Shown: positions 34,769-44,175 of the stretch, piece by piece | Position numbering within the stretch: the stretch's first letter is position 1 | Layout of the letters: each line of letters begins with the position of its first letter | NCBI RefSeq assembly: GCF_002931075.1 | Contig: NZ_PSTQ01000016.1 | Coordinates: forward strand, 1-64,000 | Reading direction: 5' to 3' | DNA length: 64,000 bases | DNA from: Pseudoclavibacter sp. AY1F1 | Lineage (GTDB): Bacteria; Actinomycetota; Actinomycetes; Actinomycetales; Microbacteriaceae | The notes under the pieces: model-generated | Databases searched by the model: none | What the model was told of the DNA's origin: nothing | What the model saw: only the letters and a program-made list of their open reading frames with translations | Position numbers and translations under genes: made by a program

Positions 34769-35230
34769 CTACGCGTCGATGCCAGCAGCCTCGAGCGCTG
34801 CGAGGAGCGTTGGCAACCAAGCGAGGGCCGCATCGCTGGCGGTCTGACGCGAGCTCGCGTCGTGCCGGCCATACTCGCCGACGCGCTGCGCGCCGAGCTC
34901 CGTCATGAGCCGGTCGATGTGCTCGCTGCCCTGGCTGTAGGTGTCCGAGTAGTTGGTGTCACCCATCCCGAACATGCCGTACCGGTACCCGTCGAGCGAG
35001 GGACGGATGGCGTCGAGTTCCTCCCAGAACGGGAGGGCGCCACTCGGCAGCTCGCCGTCGCCGTGCGTCGAGCAGACGAAGAGGTAGAAGGTGTCAGGCT
35101 CGAGCTCTTCCGGCTCGAACACCGACATGTCCTCGACAGCGACCTCGCGGTCCGGCATCGCGTCGGCAAGGTCGCCTGCGACGAGTTCGGCGTTGCCCGA
35201 CTCTGTGCCGAAGAGGATCACAATGCTCAT
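34769..35230 (-). CDS. Flavodoxin (MioC-like)
   Basis: This is a 153-residue FMN-binding electron carrier. The phosphate loop FGTESGNAEL, then CSTHGDGELPSGALPFWEEL and FGMGDTNYSDTYSQG are the three FMN-contacting regions. An aggag ribosome binding site overlaps the stop of the upstream reductase gene, so the two form an operon and a likely redox pair. Confidence 0.93.
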   Translation of the reverse strand: MSIVILFGTESGNAELVAGDLADAMPDREVAVEDMSVFEPEELEPDTFYLFVCSTHGDGELPSGALPFWEELDAIRPSLDGYRYGMFGMGDTNYSDTYSQGSEHIDRLMTELGAQRVGEYGRHDASSRQTASDAALAWLPTLLAALEAAGIDA

Positions 35231-35239
35231 GTACTGCTC

Positions 35240-36574
35240 CTAGGTGTTGCTTCCGGGGGTATTGATTCTGGGGGTGTTGCTTTCGGGGTTTGGTTCCTGA
35301 GCCATTGTGGCGCGGCGGCGCGCGATCCGCAGCAGCGTCTCCGTGTCCTGCTCCTTGGCCCGTACGCGCCCGGGCGCGGCCTGCTGCTGCTCGTGCTCGT
35401 CGATGATGCTCCACTCGGCGAAGCTCACGGACGACTCGTCGAGGTGGGCGAGCAGCGACTTCCGATCGGCGTCCGACTTCGGGGCCGCGGAGGCCAGCCA
35501 GCCGTCGACCTCGCGAGCAACGGTCTGCCCCTCTGCTCGGCTCGACGCGATGGTGCCCTGAGGTCCGCGCCGCGCCCAGCCCGCCGCGAAGACGTCGTGC
35601 TCGTCGCCGAGCAGCGCGTGCAGCAGGTGGGCGTCGCCGCGATGGAAGCCGACTGCGGTGATGACAGAGTCGACGTCGATCGACGCCGGGTCGGTGCTCG
35701 TGGAAGCCGCATGGGTCTCCGACACGCCTGGCCCGGCGAGCGAGACCCGGAGGCCGTCAGCGTCCTCGGCAAGAGCGACCGGCGCGACCCCGAACCTGAG
35801 CCGGATGGTGACGCGCGGATGCTCGGGCTGCGCGCGGCTCAGGAGCCCCGCGAGCGCGGCTGCCTGAGCGGACTGCCCCTCATGCTCGGAGAGCGCATCC
35901 GCGTCGACGCCGAACACCTCGAAGCTGGCGTCGTCGATTCGCCCGAGCTCGGAGAGCAGGGACGGGGTGAACTTGGCGTCGTCGACACCAGCCCGTCCGA
36001 GTACCTCGATGACCTGCAGCTCCCCTGAGGCGGCCACGAGCAGCGGTGAGTGCACGTCCGAGCCGTCGAAGTCGTTCTCGTGCTTGGCCAGCAGGCGGAC
36101 CACGTCGATCGCCACGTTGCCGTTCCCGACCACCGCGACGCGCCCGCCGAGCCGCGGCAGCTCGACGTGGTCGCCCGGGTGCTGGTTGAGGATGCGCATG
36201 AACTGCCCGGCGCCGATGACCCGGCCGTGGTCGAAGCCCGGCAGCTGGAGCTGCGCGTCCTCGTGCAGGCCCGTGGCGACGATGGTCGCGTCGAACGCGC
36301 CGCGCACAGCTTCGAAGTCGACGTCGCGCCCAACCTCGACGTTGCCGAGGAACCGCACCCCGGATCGCGTGAAGAGTCGGTCGAACTGGCGGGTCACCGC
36401 CTTCGTGCCCACATGGTCGGGGGCGACGCCGTAGCGGATGAGCCCGTACGGCACCGGGAGGCGCTCGAACATGAACACGTCGGCATCGCGACGAAGTTTG
36501 AGGAGCGCCTGCGCCGTGTAACAGGCCGAGGGGCCGCTGCCGATGATCGCGACGGCACGTCGGGCTTCAGCGGT
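35240..36574 (-). CDS. Ferredoxin/flavodoxin-NADP+ reductase (FprA/adrenodoxin-reductase type)
   Basis: This is a 444-residue FAD-dependent reductase of the FprA/adrenodoxin-reductase family. FAD loop VAIIGSGPSACYTAQALL, MFERLPVPYGLIRYGVAPDH, the NADP loop VAVVGNGNVAIDVVRLL and the C-terminal FAAGWARRGPQGTIASSRAE are diagnostic. An Asn/Pro/Thr-rich tail (PNPESNTPRINTP) is unusual and encoded by short repeats. The partner is the flavodoxin gene immediately downstream. gaggag lies about 12 bases before the ATG. Confidence 0.92.
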   Translation of the reverse strand, partial: TAEARRAVAIIGSGPSACYTAQALLKLRRDADVFMFERLPVPYGLIRYGVAPDHVGTKAVTRQFDRLFTRSGVRFLGNVEVGRDVDFEAVRGAFDATIVATGLHEDAQLQLPGFDHGRVIGAGQFMRILNQHPGDHVELPRLGGRVAVVGNGNVAIDVVRLLAKHENDFDGSDVHSPLLVAASGELQVIEVLGRAGVDDAKFTPSLLSELGRIDDASFEVFGVDADALSEHEGQSAQAAALAGLLSRAQPEHPRVTIRLRFGVAPVALAEDADGLRVSLAGPGVSETHAASTSTDPASIDVDSVITAVGFHRGDAHLLHALLGDEHDVFAAGWARRGPQGTIASSRAEGQTVAREVDGWLASAAPKSDADRKSLLAHLDESSVSFAEWSIIDEHEQQQAAPGRVRAKEQDTETLLRIARRRATMAQEPNPESNTPRINTPGSNT

Positions 36575-36698
36575 CATACGGTGGGGCTCTCCTCGATTCG
36601 CGGGGGCGCGGGGGCGCGGGAAACGCTCCGCCGAGTATGCCACCTTGAGCCAAGCGGCCGCCCCAGGTTCCCTACCTGAGCCGGCCGCGCCGCGATCG

Positions 36699-38792
36699 TC
36701 AGGCGTTTGCGCCTGCCTTCTGCTGCTTGAGCTTCTCCTCAGCCTGCATCGCCTTCTCCTCGATGGGGGCGTTGCCCGACTCCCGCTGCTCGCGCATGTA
36801 CGCGCGGGCTTCGTCTTGGCGTTCGCGCTCAGCGCCGGAGGCGATGGATGCGCGAATGTGCTCCGGCCCGTAGCCGAACGCATCCACGAGGTCGGCGGCG
36901 TGCGGGCGGAGACGGGCGATGAGCCGCTCACGATAGGCGGAGACAGCCTGCGCGCGTGGCACGGACAGGCGGCCGGACATCAGGTACCAGGCGAGGTTCT
37001 CCTCGATGAGGCCGAGGCCGAAGAGGTCGCGCAACCAGGTGAGCACCTGCCGGGTCTTACCTTCCGGCATGACGGCGATCGCGTCCGTGAACGCTTCCCA
37101 CTGCAGCAGCTGACCATGAGCCCTGGCCGCCTCGATGAGGGTCGGCTGGTTGCGATTGAAGAGCGCGGCCGCCTCTTGTTTCGACAGCTTCTTGGCGTTG
37201 CGCAGCTTCGCCGCGATCTCGGAGACCAGGGTCTCGACTCGCGACGTGAGCAGCTCGTGCTGGGTCGCGGGCTGGCGCAGCCAGCCGACCGAGCGGGCTC
37301 GACTGCCCCGGTCGATGACGATCTGTCCGATGCCGCGGAGGCCGGACCCGGAGAAGATGCGCTCGGCAGTCTGCTCAGCGATGATGCGCGTGACCTCGCC
37401 ACGGTCGGCGCCCTTGAACTGCTCGGCGTAGTCGCTCAGCAGGCGCTTGCCGACGAGCTGCAGCAGCACGTGGTTGTCTCCCTCGAAGGTCGTGTAGATG
37501 TCGAGGTCGTGGCGAAGCTGCGTGATGCGGTTCTCCGCGAGGAAGCCGGCACCGCCGCACGCTTCGCGCGCTTCCTGGAGCGTGTTGATGCCGTGCCAGG
37601 TCGAGAGCGGCTTGAGCGCGGCCGCGAGCGTCTCCAGGTCCTCCCGGTTCTCAGGGGTGTCGAGCTCACCGGAGAAGACGCCGTGGAACTGCTTGAGCAG
37701 GTTTTCGTGCGCGAAGCTCAGCGCGTACGTGGTCGCGAGGCGCGGGATGAGTCGCTTCTGGTGCATCCCGTAGTCGAGCAGCACGGTCTCCTCGCCGTCG
37801 CCACCGGCGAACTGCCGGCGCTCGTTGGCGTACGTGACCGCGATCTTGAGCGCGACCTTCGACGCCGCCACCGAGGCTCCGTCGAGCGAGACACGCCCCT
37901 GCACAAGCGTGCCGAGCATGGTGAAGAAGCGGCGGCCGGGGCTCTTGATGGGCGACGTGTAGGTGCCGTCTTCTGCGACGTCACCGTAGCGGTTGAGCAG
38001 GTTGCGACGAGGCACGCGCACATCGGTGAAGTGGAGGCGCCCGTTGTCGATTCCGTTGAGGCCGCCCTTGACGCCGTCGTCCTCGCCGCCGATGCCGGGC
38101 AAGAACTGGCCATCATCGTCGCGAATCGGCACGTAGAAGGCGTGCACGCCGTGCTTGACGTTCTTGGTGATGAGCTGCGCGAACACAACGGCCGCTTTGC
38201 CGTGCAGGGCGGCGTTGCCGAGGTAGTCCTTCCAGGCGCCACGGAACGGGGTGTTGATGACCCACTCCTGCGTGGTTTCGTCGTAGCTCGCGGTTGTGCC
38301 GATCGACGCGACGTCGGAGCCGTGGCCCGTCTCGGTCATGGCGTAGACACCGGGCACCTCGAGGCTCATGATGCCTGGCAGGAACGTGTCGTGGTGGTAC
38401 GCAGTGCCGAGGTGCATGACGGCGGAGCCAAAGAGGCCCCACTGCACACCAGCCTTGATCTGCAGGCTCGGGTCGGCGACCACCAGCTCTTCGAACGCGG
38501 CGATGTTGCCACCGTGGTTCTCGCCGCCGCCAAGGCGTTTCGGGAAGGCCAGGTTGACAGCGCCCTCCTCGACGAGGATGCGCAGCTGGCCCATGACGCG
38601 ATCGCGGTGCTCCGGCATGGCGAGGGCGGGATCGCGCCACAATTCGGGCCTTGCGGAGTTGGCTCGGGCGCGCAGGCGCTCCTCCGGCCAGGTGCCGAGC
38701 AGCTGCTGCGACAGCCAGCCGACATCGATTCGGCTCTGCTCGAGAGCAACGGGCTCGTCGAGTTCCGGATCGTTGATGCTGATGTCAGACAC
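36699..38792 (-). CDS. Acyl-CoA dehydrogenase/oxidase (ACOX-like)
   Basis: This is a 697-residue flavoprotein of the acyl-CoA oxidase/dehydrogenase superfamily, in the long form. Segments YAMTETGHGSDVASIGTTA (FAD/substrate loop), GVNGIDNGRLHFTDV-like (NGIDNGRLHFTDVRVP), AACGGAGF-like (ACGGAGFLAENRI) and YTTFEGDNHVLLQ match acyl-CoA oxidases. It should introduce the trans-2 double bond in fatty acyl-CoA. A Lys/Glu/Gln-rich C-terminal tail (EEKAMQAEEKLKQQKAG) ends the protein. It stands alone. Confidence 0.9.
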   Translation of the reverse strand: MSDISINDPELDEPVALEQSRIDVGWLSQQLLGTWPEERLRARANSARPELWRDPALAMPEHRDRVMGQLRILVEEGAVNLAFPKRLGGGENHGGNIAAFEELVVADPSLQIKAGVQWGLFGSAVMHLGTAYHHDTFLPGIMSLEVPGVYAMTETGHGSDVASIGTTASYDETTQEWVINTPFRGAWKDYLGNAALHGKAAVVFAQLITKNVKHGVHAFYVPIRDDDGQFLPGIGGEDDGVKGGLNGIDNGRLHFTDVRVPRRNLLNRYGDVAEDGTYTSPIKSPGRRFFTMLGTLVQGRVSLDGASVAASKVALKIAVTYANERRQFAGGDGEETVLLDYGMHQKRLIPRLATTYALSFAHENLLKQFHGVFSGELDTPENREDLETLAAALKPLSTWHGINTLQEAREACGGAGFLAENRITQLRHDLDIYTTFEGDNHVLLQLVGKRLLSDYAEQFKGADRGEVTRIIAEQTAERIFSGSGLRGIGQIVIDRGSRARSVGWLRQPATQHELLTSRVETLVSEIAAKLRNAKKLSKQEAAALFNRNQPTLIEAARAHGQLLQWEAFTDAIAVMPEGKTRQVLTWLRDLFGLGLIEENLAWYLMSGRLSVPRAQAVSAYRERLIARLRPHAADLVDAFGYGPEHIRASIASGAERERQDEARAYMREQRESGNAPIEEKAMQAEEKLKQQKAGANA

Positions 38793-38922
38793 GGATGCTC
38801 CTTTGCAACGTTTGGTGATGCATCCACGCTAGGTCGGGCCACCGACACTCGCCATTTCCCGGTGGGAGGGCACGAGATTCCCTCGCCACAGATGCGCGCG
38901 AATTGCACACTTCATACAACTC

Positions 38923-38950
38923 AGCGGGCCAAGCGTTGGCTTGACCCGCT
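38923..38950 (-). terminator. Hairpin terminator after ABC-2 permease gene
   Basis: agcgggccaagc-gttg-gcttgacccgct forms an 11-12-bp stem with one mismatch, 36 bases after the ABC-2 permease stop. Confidence 0.75.
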
Positions 38951-38986
38951 AGAGATGTTCGGTGAATCCGCCCGAGCGACGCCCGG

Positions 38987-40189
38987 TCAGCCCTTGAGGG
39001 CGTCGGTGAGCTTCACTCGCCCGCCGATGCGGAGGATCGAGTTCTCGTAGATGCGCGCACCGATCATGATCGAGACCGCGCTGGTCGCGATGAGGATGAC
39101 GAGCGCGAGGATCGGCTCCCACCACTCGGCCTGACCGAGCACCACCCGAAGCGGCATCGCGATCGTCGCCGAGAACGGGATGTAGCTGAGGATCGTCATG
39201 AGCAGCGCGTTGCTGTTGAAGAGGATCACGAGCATGTACGGGATGAGCATGAGCATCATGAGCGGAGTCGTGACGCTACCGACCTCCTCCTGCCTCGACA
39301 CCATCGCGGATGCGCCCGCATACAGGGTCGCGATGAGCACGAACCCGAACACGAACAGCACGAGGAACCAGATGAATCCGGGGCCGATGAGCGAGAACAG
39401 CGTGCCCTGGCCGGTCGCCGCGAGCGCTATGGCCGCCGCCGCGAGGATCGCCGCCACCTGGATGAGCGCGAGGACGCTGTTGCCGATGACCTTGCCCGCC
39501 ATGATGACGCGCGGGGTGACCGTGGAGAGCAGGATCTCGACGATGCGCGACTGCTTCTCCTCGACGACGCTCTGCGCGATCGTGTAGGCGTAGCCCATCG
39601 CCGCCATGAAGTAGAGCACGCCGAAGGCGACGGCCATGATGTAGCCGAGGGCCGGGTTGACCTCGGGGGCCTCCAGCGAGAACGAGGGCGGCACCTGCGC
39701 GAGGGCCATCGAGTCCTCCGTCGGCACGCCCTCGAGGCCAACAAGCACAAACGCGCCGTCGCCCAGGTCGCTGGCAGGCTGCCCGTCGCCCGTGAAGAGC
39801 TCAAGGCCGCGAGCATCCGCCGGCGTCAGCACCGCGTACTCGACGGCACCGTCGCGCACGAGCTGCGCGGCCTCTTCGGCGGACGCGGCTTCGGTCGTCT
39901 CGAGGCCGGCAGTCGACGCGACCGAGGTCGTGTCGGAGACCGTCGCCACATTCGTCGCACCTCCCCCGATGGCGTCGCCGAACAGCGCGACCGCCACGAT
40001 TCCACCCGCCACGAGCAGCAGGGTGATGAGGAACGAGATCTGCTGGGCGCGAGAACGCGCCTGCACGAGAATCTCGCGCTTCGCGATGAGCTGGATGCCC
40101 TTCGCCGAGCTGAGGCCGAACTGCCTCGAACGGGCCGGCGCTGCCGCTGACGGGCGCTGCGAGGCCCTGGCTTCCTGTGTGTTCGTCAT
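38987..40189 (-). CDS. ABC-2 type export permease (NatB-like)
   Basis: This encodes a 400-residue membrane permease of the ABC-2/NatB group. One helix near the N-terminus (about 45-70) is followed by a large extracytoplasmic domain (about 75-185), then five or six helices with EEKQSRIVEILLSTVTPRVI, the typical NatB loop, and SRQEEVGSVTTPLMMLMLIPYM. It exports ions, drugs or peptides with the ATPase at 40186-41070, with which it overlaps by 4 bases. Confidence 0.92.
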   Translation of the reverse strand: MTNTQEARASQRPSAAAPARSRQFGLSSAKGIQLIAKREILVQARSRAQQISFLITLLLVAGGIVAVALFGDAIGGGATNVATVSDTTSVASTAGLETTEAASAEEAAQLVRDGAVEYAVLTPADARGLELFTGDGQPASDLGDGAFVLVGLEGVPTEDSMALAQVPPSFSLEAPEVNPALGYIMAVAFGVLYFMAAMGYAYTIAQSVVEEKQSRIVEILLSTVTPRVIMAGKVIGNSVLALIQVAAILAAAAIALAATGQGTLFSLIGPGFIWFLVLFVFGFVLIATLYAGASAMVSRQEEVGSVTTPLMMLMLIPYMLVILFNSNALLMTILSYIPFSATIAMPLRVVLGQAEWWEPILALVILIATSAVSIMIGARIYENSILRIGGRVKLTDALKG

Positions 40190-41070
40190 GCGACGACCTC
40201 CCGGTAGATGTCGGAGAGCTTCACGATGTGGCGGCCGAAGCCGAAGACGGGGCCCCGGTCGAGGGCTGTTCGCAGGATGCGCTGGGCGGTCTCCCCCGAG
40301 TCGGCGACGAAGATCGCATCCCCACGGTCGAACTCGAGCACCTTGATGCCAGGCTCGTCGCGCAGCCAGCCGGCGTCACCCGCGAGGGAGATGCGGTGCA
40401 TGCCCTCGGAGTGCCGCTCTTGCAGTTCGTGGCGGTCGCCGCTTGCCTTGATCGCTCCGCCGGAGATGATGACGAGGTTGTCGCTGAGTCGCTCGACGAC
40501 ATCGAGCTGGTGACTTGAGAACAGCACGGGCACCCCGCGCGCGGCGAACCCCTGCAGCGTCTCGAGCACCACCTCGACGGCGAGCGGGTCGAGGCCCGAG
40601 AACGGCTCGTCGAGGATGAGCATCTCGGGTTCGTGGGCCAGCGACGCCGCGATCTGCGCGCGCTGCTGGTTACCGAGCGAGAGGTCCTCCACGTTGTCGT
40701 TGATGCGCTCCGTCAGGCCCAGGTCCTCGAGGAAGCGGTCGGCGTTCTTGGCAGCCTCCTTGGCGCTGAGCCCGTGCAGCTCCGCGAAGTAGGTGACCTG
40801 CTCCTTGACCTTCATCTTCGGGTACAAGCCGCGCTCCTCAGGCATGTACCCGAACCGGGCACGGTCGGTGACGACCACGGGCCTGCCGTCGATCGTGACG
40901 ACGCCGGCATCCGGCTTCACGACGCCCAGGATCGTGCGCATCGTGGTGGTCTTGCCTGCTCCGTTGCCGCCGACGAAGCCCGTGAGCTTGCCCGGCTCGA
41001 CAGAGAAGCTCACGTTGTCGAGCACCTTGCGGTCGCCGTAGGTCTTGGAGATGTTCTGGATCTCGAGCAT
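40186..41070 (-). CDS. ABC-2 exporter ATPase (NatA-like)
   Basis: This is a 294-residue ATPase with Walker A VGGNGAGKTT, signature LSLGNQQRAQIAASLA (the LSxGxxQ variant usual in NatA-like ATPases), Walker B MLILDEPFSGLD and H-loop FSSHQLDVVERL. The C-terminal domain is of the NatA/DrrA type. aggagg lies 6 bases before the ATG. The cluster 43498 to 38987 (kinase, regulator, ATPase, permease) reads as one stress-responsive export module. Confidence 0.93.
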   Translation of the reverse strand: MLEIQNISKTYGDRKVLDNVSFSVEPGKLTGFVGGNGAGKTTTMRTILGVVKPDAGVVTIDGRPVVVTDRARFGYMPEERGLYPKMKVKEQVTYFAELHGLSAKEAAKNADRFLEDLGLTERINDNVEDLSLGNQQRAQIAASLAHEPEMLILDEPFSGLDPLAVEVVLETLQGFAARGVPVLFSSHQLDVVERLSDNLVIISGGAIKASGDRHELQERHSEGMHRISLAGDAGWLRDEPGIKVLEFDRGDAIFVADSGETAQRILRTALDRGPVFGFGRHIVKLSDIYREVVA

Positions 41071-41232
41071 CACCCCTCCTGTCTCGCGCGACGTCCGACG
41101 CCGCACCTTCTCTGGGTATGCAGAAGACGTTACGGACATCGTCTGGCGGACGGATCGGCCGCGCGACGGAACTCGGCGGGTGCCCGCTTCATCCGCTCGG
41201 GTGAGGAGGCTGCGGTTCCGAGCTGAGGAGCG

Positions 41233-41952
41233 CTACTCGACGGGGGCGACGACCCCGACGTTGTAGGCGAAGATTACGGCGTGGATGCGGTCGCGTACGC
41301 CGATTTTCGCGAGCAGGTTCGAGACGTGCGTCTTGACGGTCGCCTCTGACACGAAGAGGCGAGCCGCGATATCGGCGTTGCTGAGGCCTTCGGCGATGAG
41401 CGCGAGCACCTCGCCTTCGCGATCGGTGAGGTTCGCGAGGGCCGGATGCACGGCCGCAGTCGGCGCTGTGACCTCGGTCTGCAACGCATCGTTCACCTGA
41501 GGCGGGGCCGCCTCCGGGATGTCGTTGAGCATGCCGGCGATGACACCGCGCGTGACCTGCGGGTCGAGCAGGGCGTCTCCGGAATGGACGACCCGCACCG
41601 CCTCGACAAGCGTCTCCGGGGGCGAGTTCTTGAGCACGAATCCGCTCGCCCCGGCGCGAAGAGAGTCGCGCACAGCCGCTTCGTCGCGGAACGTCGTCAG
41701 CATGAGCACGCGCGGGGCCGCCCCTTCGAGCTGCATGATCTCGCGGGTCGCAGCGATGCCGTCGAGTACCGGCATCTGCACGTCCATGCAGACGAGGTCG
41801 GGGCGGAGCTCGCCGACGACCGAGACGGCTTCTCGCCCGTCGGTGGCTTCGCCGACGACAACGATGTCAGGCTCGGACTCCAGGATCAGCTTGAAGCCCA
41901 TGCGCACGAGCTGGTGGTCGTCAACCAGCACGACGCGGATCTTTTCAGACAC
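41233..41952 (-). CDS. NarL/LuxR-type response regulator
   Basis: This is a 239-residue regulator: receiver domain (about 4-120) with VVLVDDHQLVRMG, phospho-acceptor Asp in VCMDVQMPVLDG and Lys in SGFVLKNSPPE; LuxR-type helix-turn-helix at the end (LTDREGEVLALIAEGLSNAD, VKTHVSNLLAKIGVRDR). The GTG start is fixed by aaaggagg 4-5 bases upstream. It is paired with the kinase gene upstream and probably controls the ABC-2 exporter genes downstream. Confidence 0.94.
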   Translation of the reverse strand: MSEKIRVVLVDDHQLVRMGFKLILESEPDIVVVGEATDGREAVSVVGELRPDLVCMDVQMPVLDGIAATREIMQLEGAAPRVLMLTTFRDEAAVRDSLRAGASGFVLKNSPPETLVEAVRVVHSGDALLDPQVTRGVIAGMLNDIPEAAPPQVNDALQTEVTAPTAAVHPALANLTDREGEVLALIAEGLSNADIAARLFVSEATVKTHVSNLLAKIGVRDRIHAVIFAYNVGVVAPVE

Positions 41953-42055
41953 TTGGCCTCCTTTGGCACCCGCCGCAGCGGTGTCGTTCTCGTGACCGTA
42001 TCGGGGCGAGGTTACCGGGAGTTGGCCGTTCGGGGCTGGAACTTTCGCTCATGCC

Positions 42056-43498
42056 TCACGCCTGCCGTTCGTACGGCACGCGGAGCAGGACCCGGAAGCC
42101 GCCACCGCTTCGCCTGCTTGTCGTGACGTCACCGCCAGCCGCCCGTGCTCGCTCGCGCATGCCTACGAGGCCGAGACCCCCCGAGCCGTTTGCACGCTTG
42201 GCGGCGGCGGCGTGCATCAGCGATTTAGGGCCGTCATCCGTCACGTCGAGTTCCAGCCCGGTGTCGAGGTAGCGGAGTCGCACGTCAGCCGGCGCCTCTG
42301 CCCCAGCGTGCTTGCGCGTGTTGGTGAGGGCTTCCTGGAGCACGCGGTAGACGGCGACGCCCGTGAGCGGCGACACCCGCCGCGGCTCACCGAACGTGCT
42401 GAACGCGACCCGCATGCCTGCACCGCGCAGCTCTTCGATGAGCGCGGGCACCTGCTCGACCGTGTGCGTCGATGGGGCGGATGCGCCTGAGGAAGCCCCG
42501 GGGGCGCCGTCATCGGCGCGCACCTCGCCGTCCGCCGCGTCAGCGTCCGCGCTTCGCAGCGTCGTCAGGAGCGAGTGGAGTTCGTCGATGGCAACACGCG
42601 CGCTCTGCTCCACGCCGAGGAGGGCCTGCTGCGACTTTTCCGGCGAGGCCTCCGCCGTGCGTCGAGCGGCCGCTGCCTGCAGACCCATAAGCGAGACGTG
42701 GTGCGCGACGACGTCGTGAAGCTCTCGCGCGATGCGAACGCGGTCGAGGCGGATCGCCTGCTCTTCGACCAGCCTGCGCTCGTCGGCCAGTGCAGTCGCG
42801 TACTCCTCGAGCTCCCGCGTGCGCTCCTCGAGCGCGGCACGCTGCCCCGCTCGCCGGTAGTCGGAGTTGCCGAACCAGAACGCGCCAATGAAATACAGCA
42901 CATTGATGAGCAGCGTGTAGGCCGTGAAGACGCTCGAGATCCAGTTCTCGCCGTCGCTGCCACCCGAGAAGCTGAAGATGAGCGTCGCCCGCGTGAACGC
43001 GTCGACGACCGCCCACACGGTCATGCCCACCGTGATGGCCACACGAAGCAGCGTCACCATGGCCCGCTGGTTGCTCCAAGCCCCCGCCGTGAAGATGAGG
43101 AGGAAATAGCCGATCTGCGTGACGACGGTGTCGAGGTACGTGAACGCGAAGGCGGAGACGAACGCGACCGTGCTGAGCACGAGCATCCACAACGGGAAGC
43201 GACGTCGCAGCGCGATGGCGACGCCGTACATGACAGGCACGAGGATCATGCCGACAAGAGCTGCAGCCGGATCGTTGTCGTGCAGGATGGCGCCGACCTC
43301 TGTCGGGTCTGTGCCCTTGCGCAGCTCGAGGACCGCCCAGTTGGAGAAGGCCATGAGGCCGACCGCTACCAGCGCCACGATGACGTCGGTGCGCAGCGCA
43401 CGCCGGGAGGGACCTGGCCGCTCCCAGTCGGCCGGGCGCTCGGCATCGGTGCCCTGGAGCCGCTGCCAGAGTTCAGTGCCGCGCGCTGACGAGATCAT
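42056..43498 (-). CDS. NarL-type sensor histidine kinase
   Basis: This is a 480-residue membrane kinase. Six hydrophobic helices (about 38-200) form an intramembrane sensor as in DesK/LiaS-like kinases; a coiled coil follows, then HisKA_3 with phospho-acceptor His in ARELHDVVAHHVSLMGL, and a HATPase domain with GSGGLGLVGMRERA. A Ser/Ala/Asp-rich insertion (about 340-370) separates the two. Start at 43498 (MISSARG); an ATG 30 bases upstream is possible, but the -10 at 43506-43511 favours a leaderless start at 43498. Confidence 0.9.
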   Translation of the reverse strand: MISSARGTELWQRLQGTDAERPADWERPGPSRRALRTDVIVALVAVGLMAFSNWAVLELRKGTDPTEVGAILHDNDPAAALVGMILVPVMYGVAIALRRRFPLWMLVLSTVAFVSAFAFTYLDTVVTQIGYFLLIFTAGAWSNQRAMVTLLRVAITVGMTVWAVVDAFTRATLIFSFSGGSDGENWISSVFTAYTLLINVLYFIGAFWFGNSDYRRAGQRAALEERTRELEEYATALADERRLVEEQAIRLDRVRIARELHDVVAHHVSLMGLQAAAARRTAEASPEKSQQALLGVEQSARVAIDELHSLLTTLRSADADAADGEVRADDGAPGASSGASAPSTHTVEQVPALIEELRGAGMRVAFSTFGEPRRVSPLTGVAVYRVLQEALTNTRKHAGAEAPADVRLRYLDTGLELDVTDDGPKSLMHAAAAKRANGSGGLGLVGMRERARAAGGDVTTSRRSGGGFRVLLRVPYERQA

Positions 43499-43505
43499 GC
43501 CATCA

Positions 43506-43511
43506 AGGCTA
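43506..43511 (-). promoter_or_regulatory. Candidate -10 (TAGCCT) for leaderless kinase transcript
   Basis: On the minus strand TAGCCT lies 7 bases before the ATG of the NarL-type kinase, and no ribosome binding site is visible. Confidence 0.45.
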
Positions 43512-43562
43512 GGTCCAGCCTCCGACATTCGATGCGCGTCCGCCGCGAGGCGCGCGATCGAA

Positions 43563-44045
43563 TCAGTCGAGAAGGCCCACGGGCTCAGCTGGGAGACGAC
43601 GCCAGGCCGCATGGAGCCAGATTGCCCCGACGACCGCGGTTCCCAGCCCGACCACCAGCTGCACCGCGCCAGTCGCGCTCGCACCGGTGATCGCGAGGAC
43701 TCCTGTGAGCAGCAGACCGGTGACGGCCAGCACCGAAAGGACGCTGCCGCCGGTGCGCGCTCCCTCCGCCCTCCTGCGCTTGGGCGATCCGAGCAGCTTC
43801 CAGATGGCGCCGTACCCGACGACGATGACCACCAGCGAGATCACGAAGCTCGGCACGCTCGCAGAGCGGAACTCGGCATCCTGCTGCCAGTTGGCGAGCG
43901 CCCCCGCCGCGATCATCACGGCGAGGAGGATCGTGAGCCTCCGGAGCCGAGAAACCCGGGTCGGGGTGAGCGAGCGCTCCGGCTCGGCCTCGCGCGGCAC
44001 GTCATAGCCCGGGCGCGGTTCTTCGTAGGAAGTTGAGTCAGGCAT
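43563..44045 (-). CDS. Hypothetical four-helix membrane protein
   Basis: I recognise no family. The 160-residue product has a polar, Pro/Glu/Arg-rich N-terminus (about 1-35), then about four hydrophobic helices (TILLAVMIAAGALANW, FVISLVVIVVGYGAIWKLLG, VLSVLAVTGLLLTGVLAI, AVQLVVGLGTAVVGAIWLHA). It lies upstream of the kinase on the same strand with 64 bases between, and could be a membrane partner of that system, but nothing proves it. Confidence 0.75.
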   Translation of the reverse strand: MPDSTSYEEPRPGYDVPREAEPERSLTPTRVSRLRRLTILLAVMIAAGALANWQQDAEFRSASVPSFVISLVVIVVGYGAIWKLLGSPKRRRAEGARTGGSVLSVLAVTGLLLTGVLAITGASATGAVQLVVGLGTAVVGAIWLHAAWRRLPAEPVGLLD

Positions 44046-44175
44046 GACTCAAGCCTCCCACGTCGAGCGTGCACCGCCGTGGGTATCCCGTCACAGAACG
44101 GATTCGAACACCTGGATGCGCGTCCAGCTTCGGGCATGCGCTCGGCCTGCAGACCGTCATCCCGTCGGTGTCCGC

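Noticed and set aside
44085-44115. tRNA-like T-loop (gttcgaatcc on the minus strand)
   Set aside because: The flanking bases do not pair as a T stem and no acceptor or anticodon arm fits; it lies between two protein genes.
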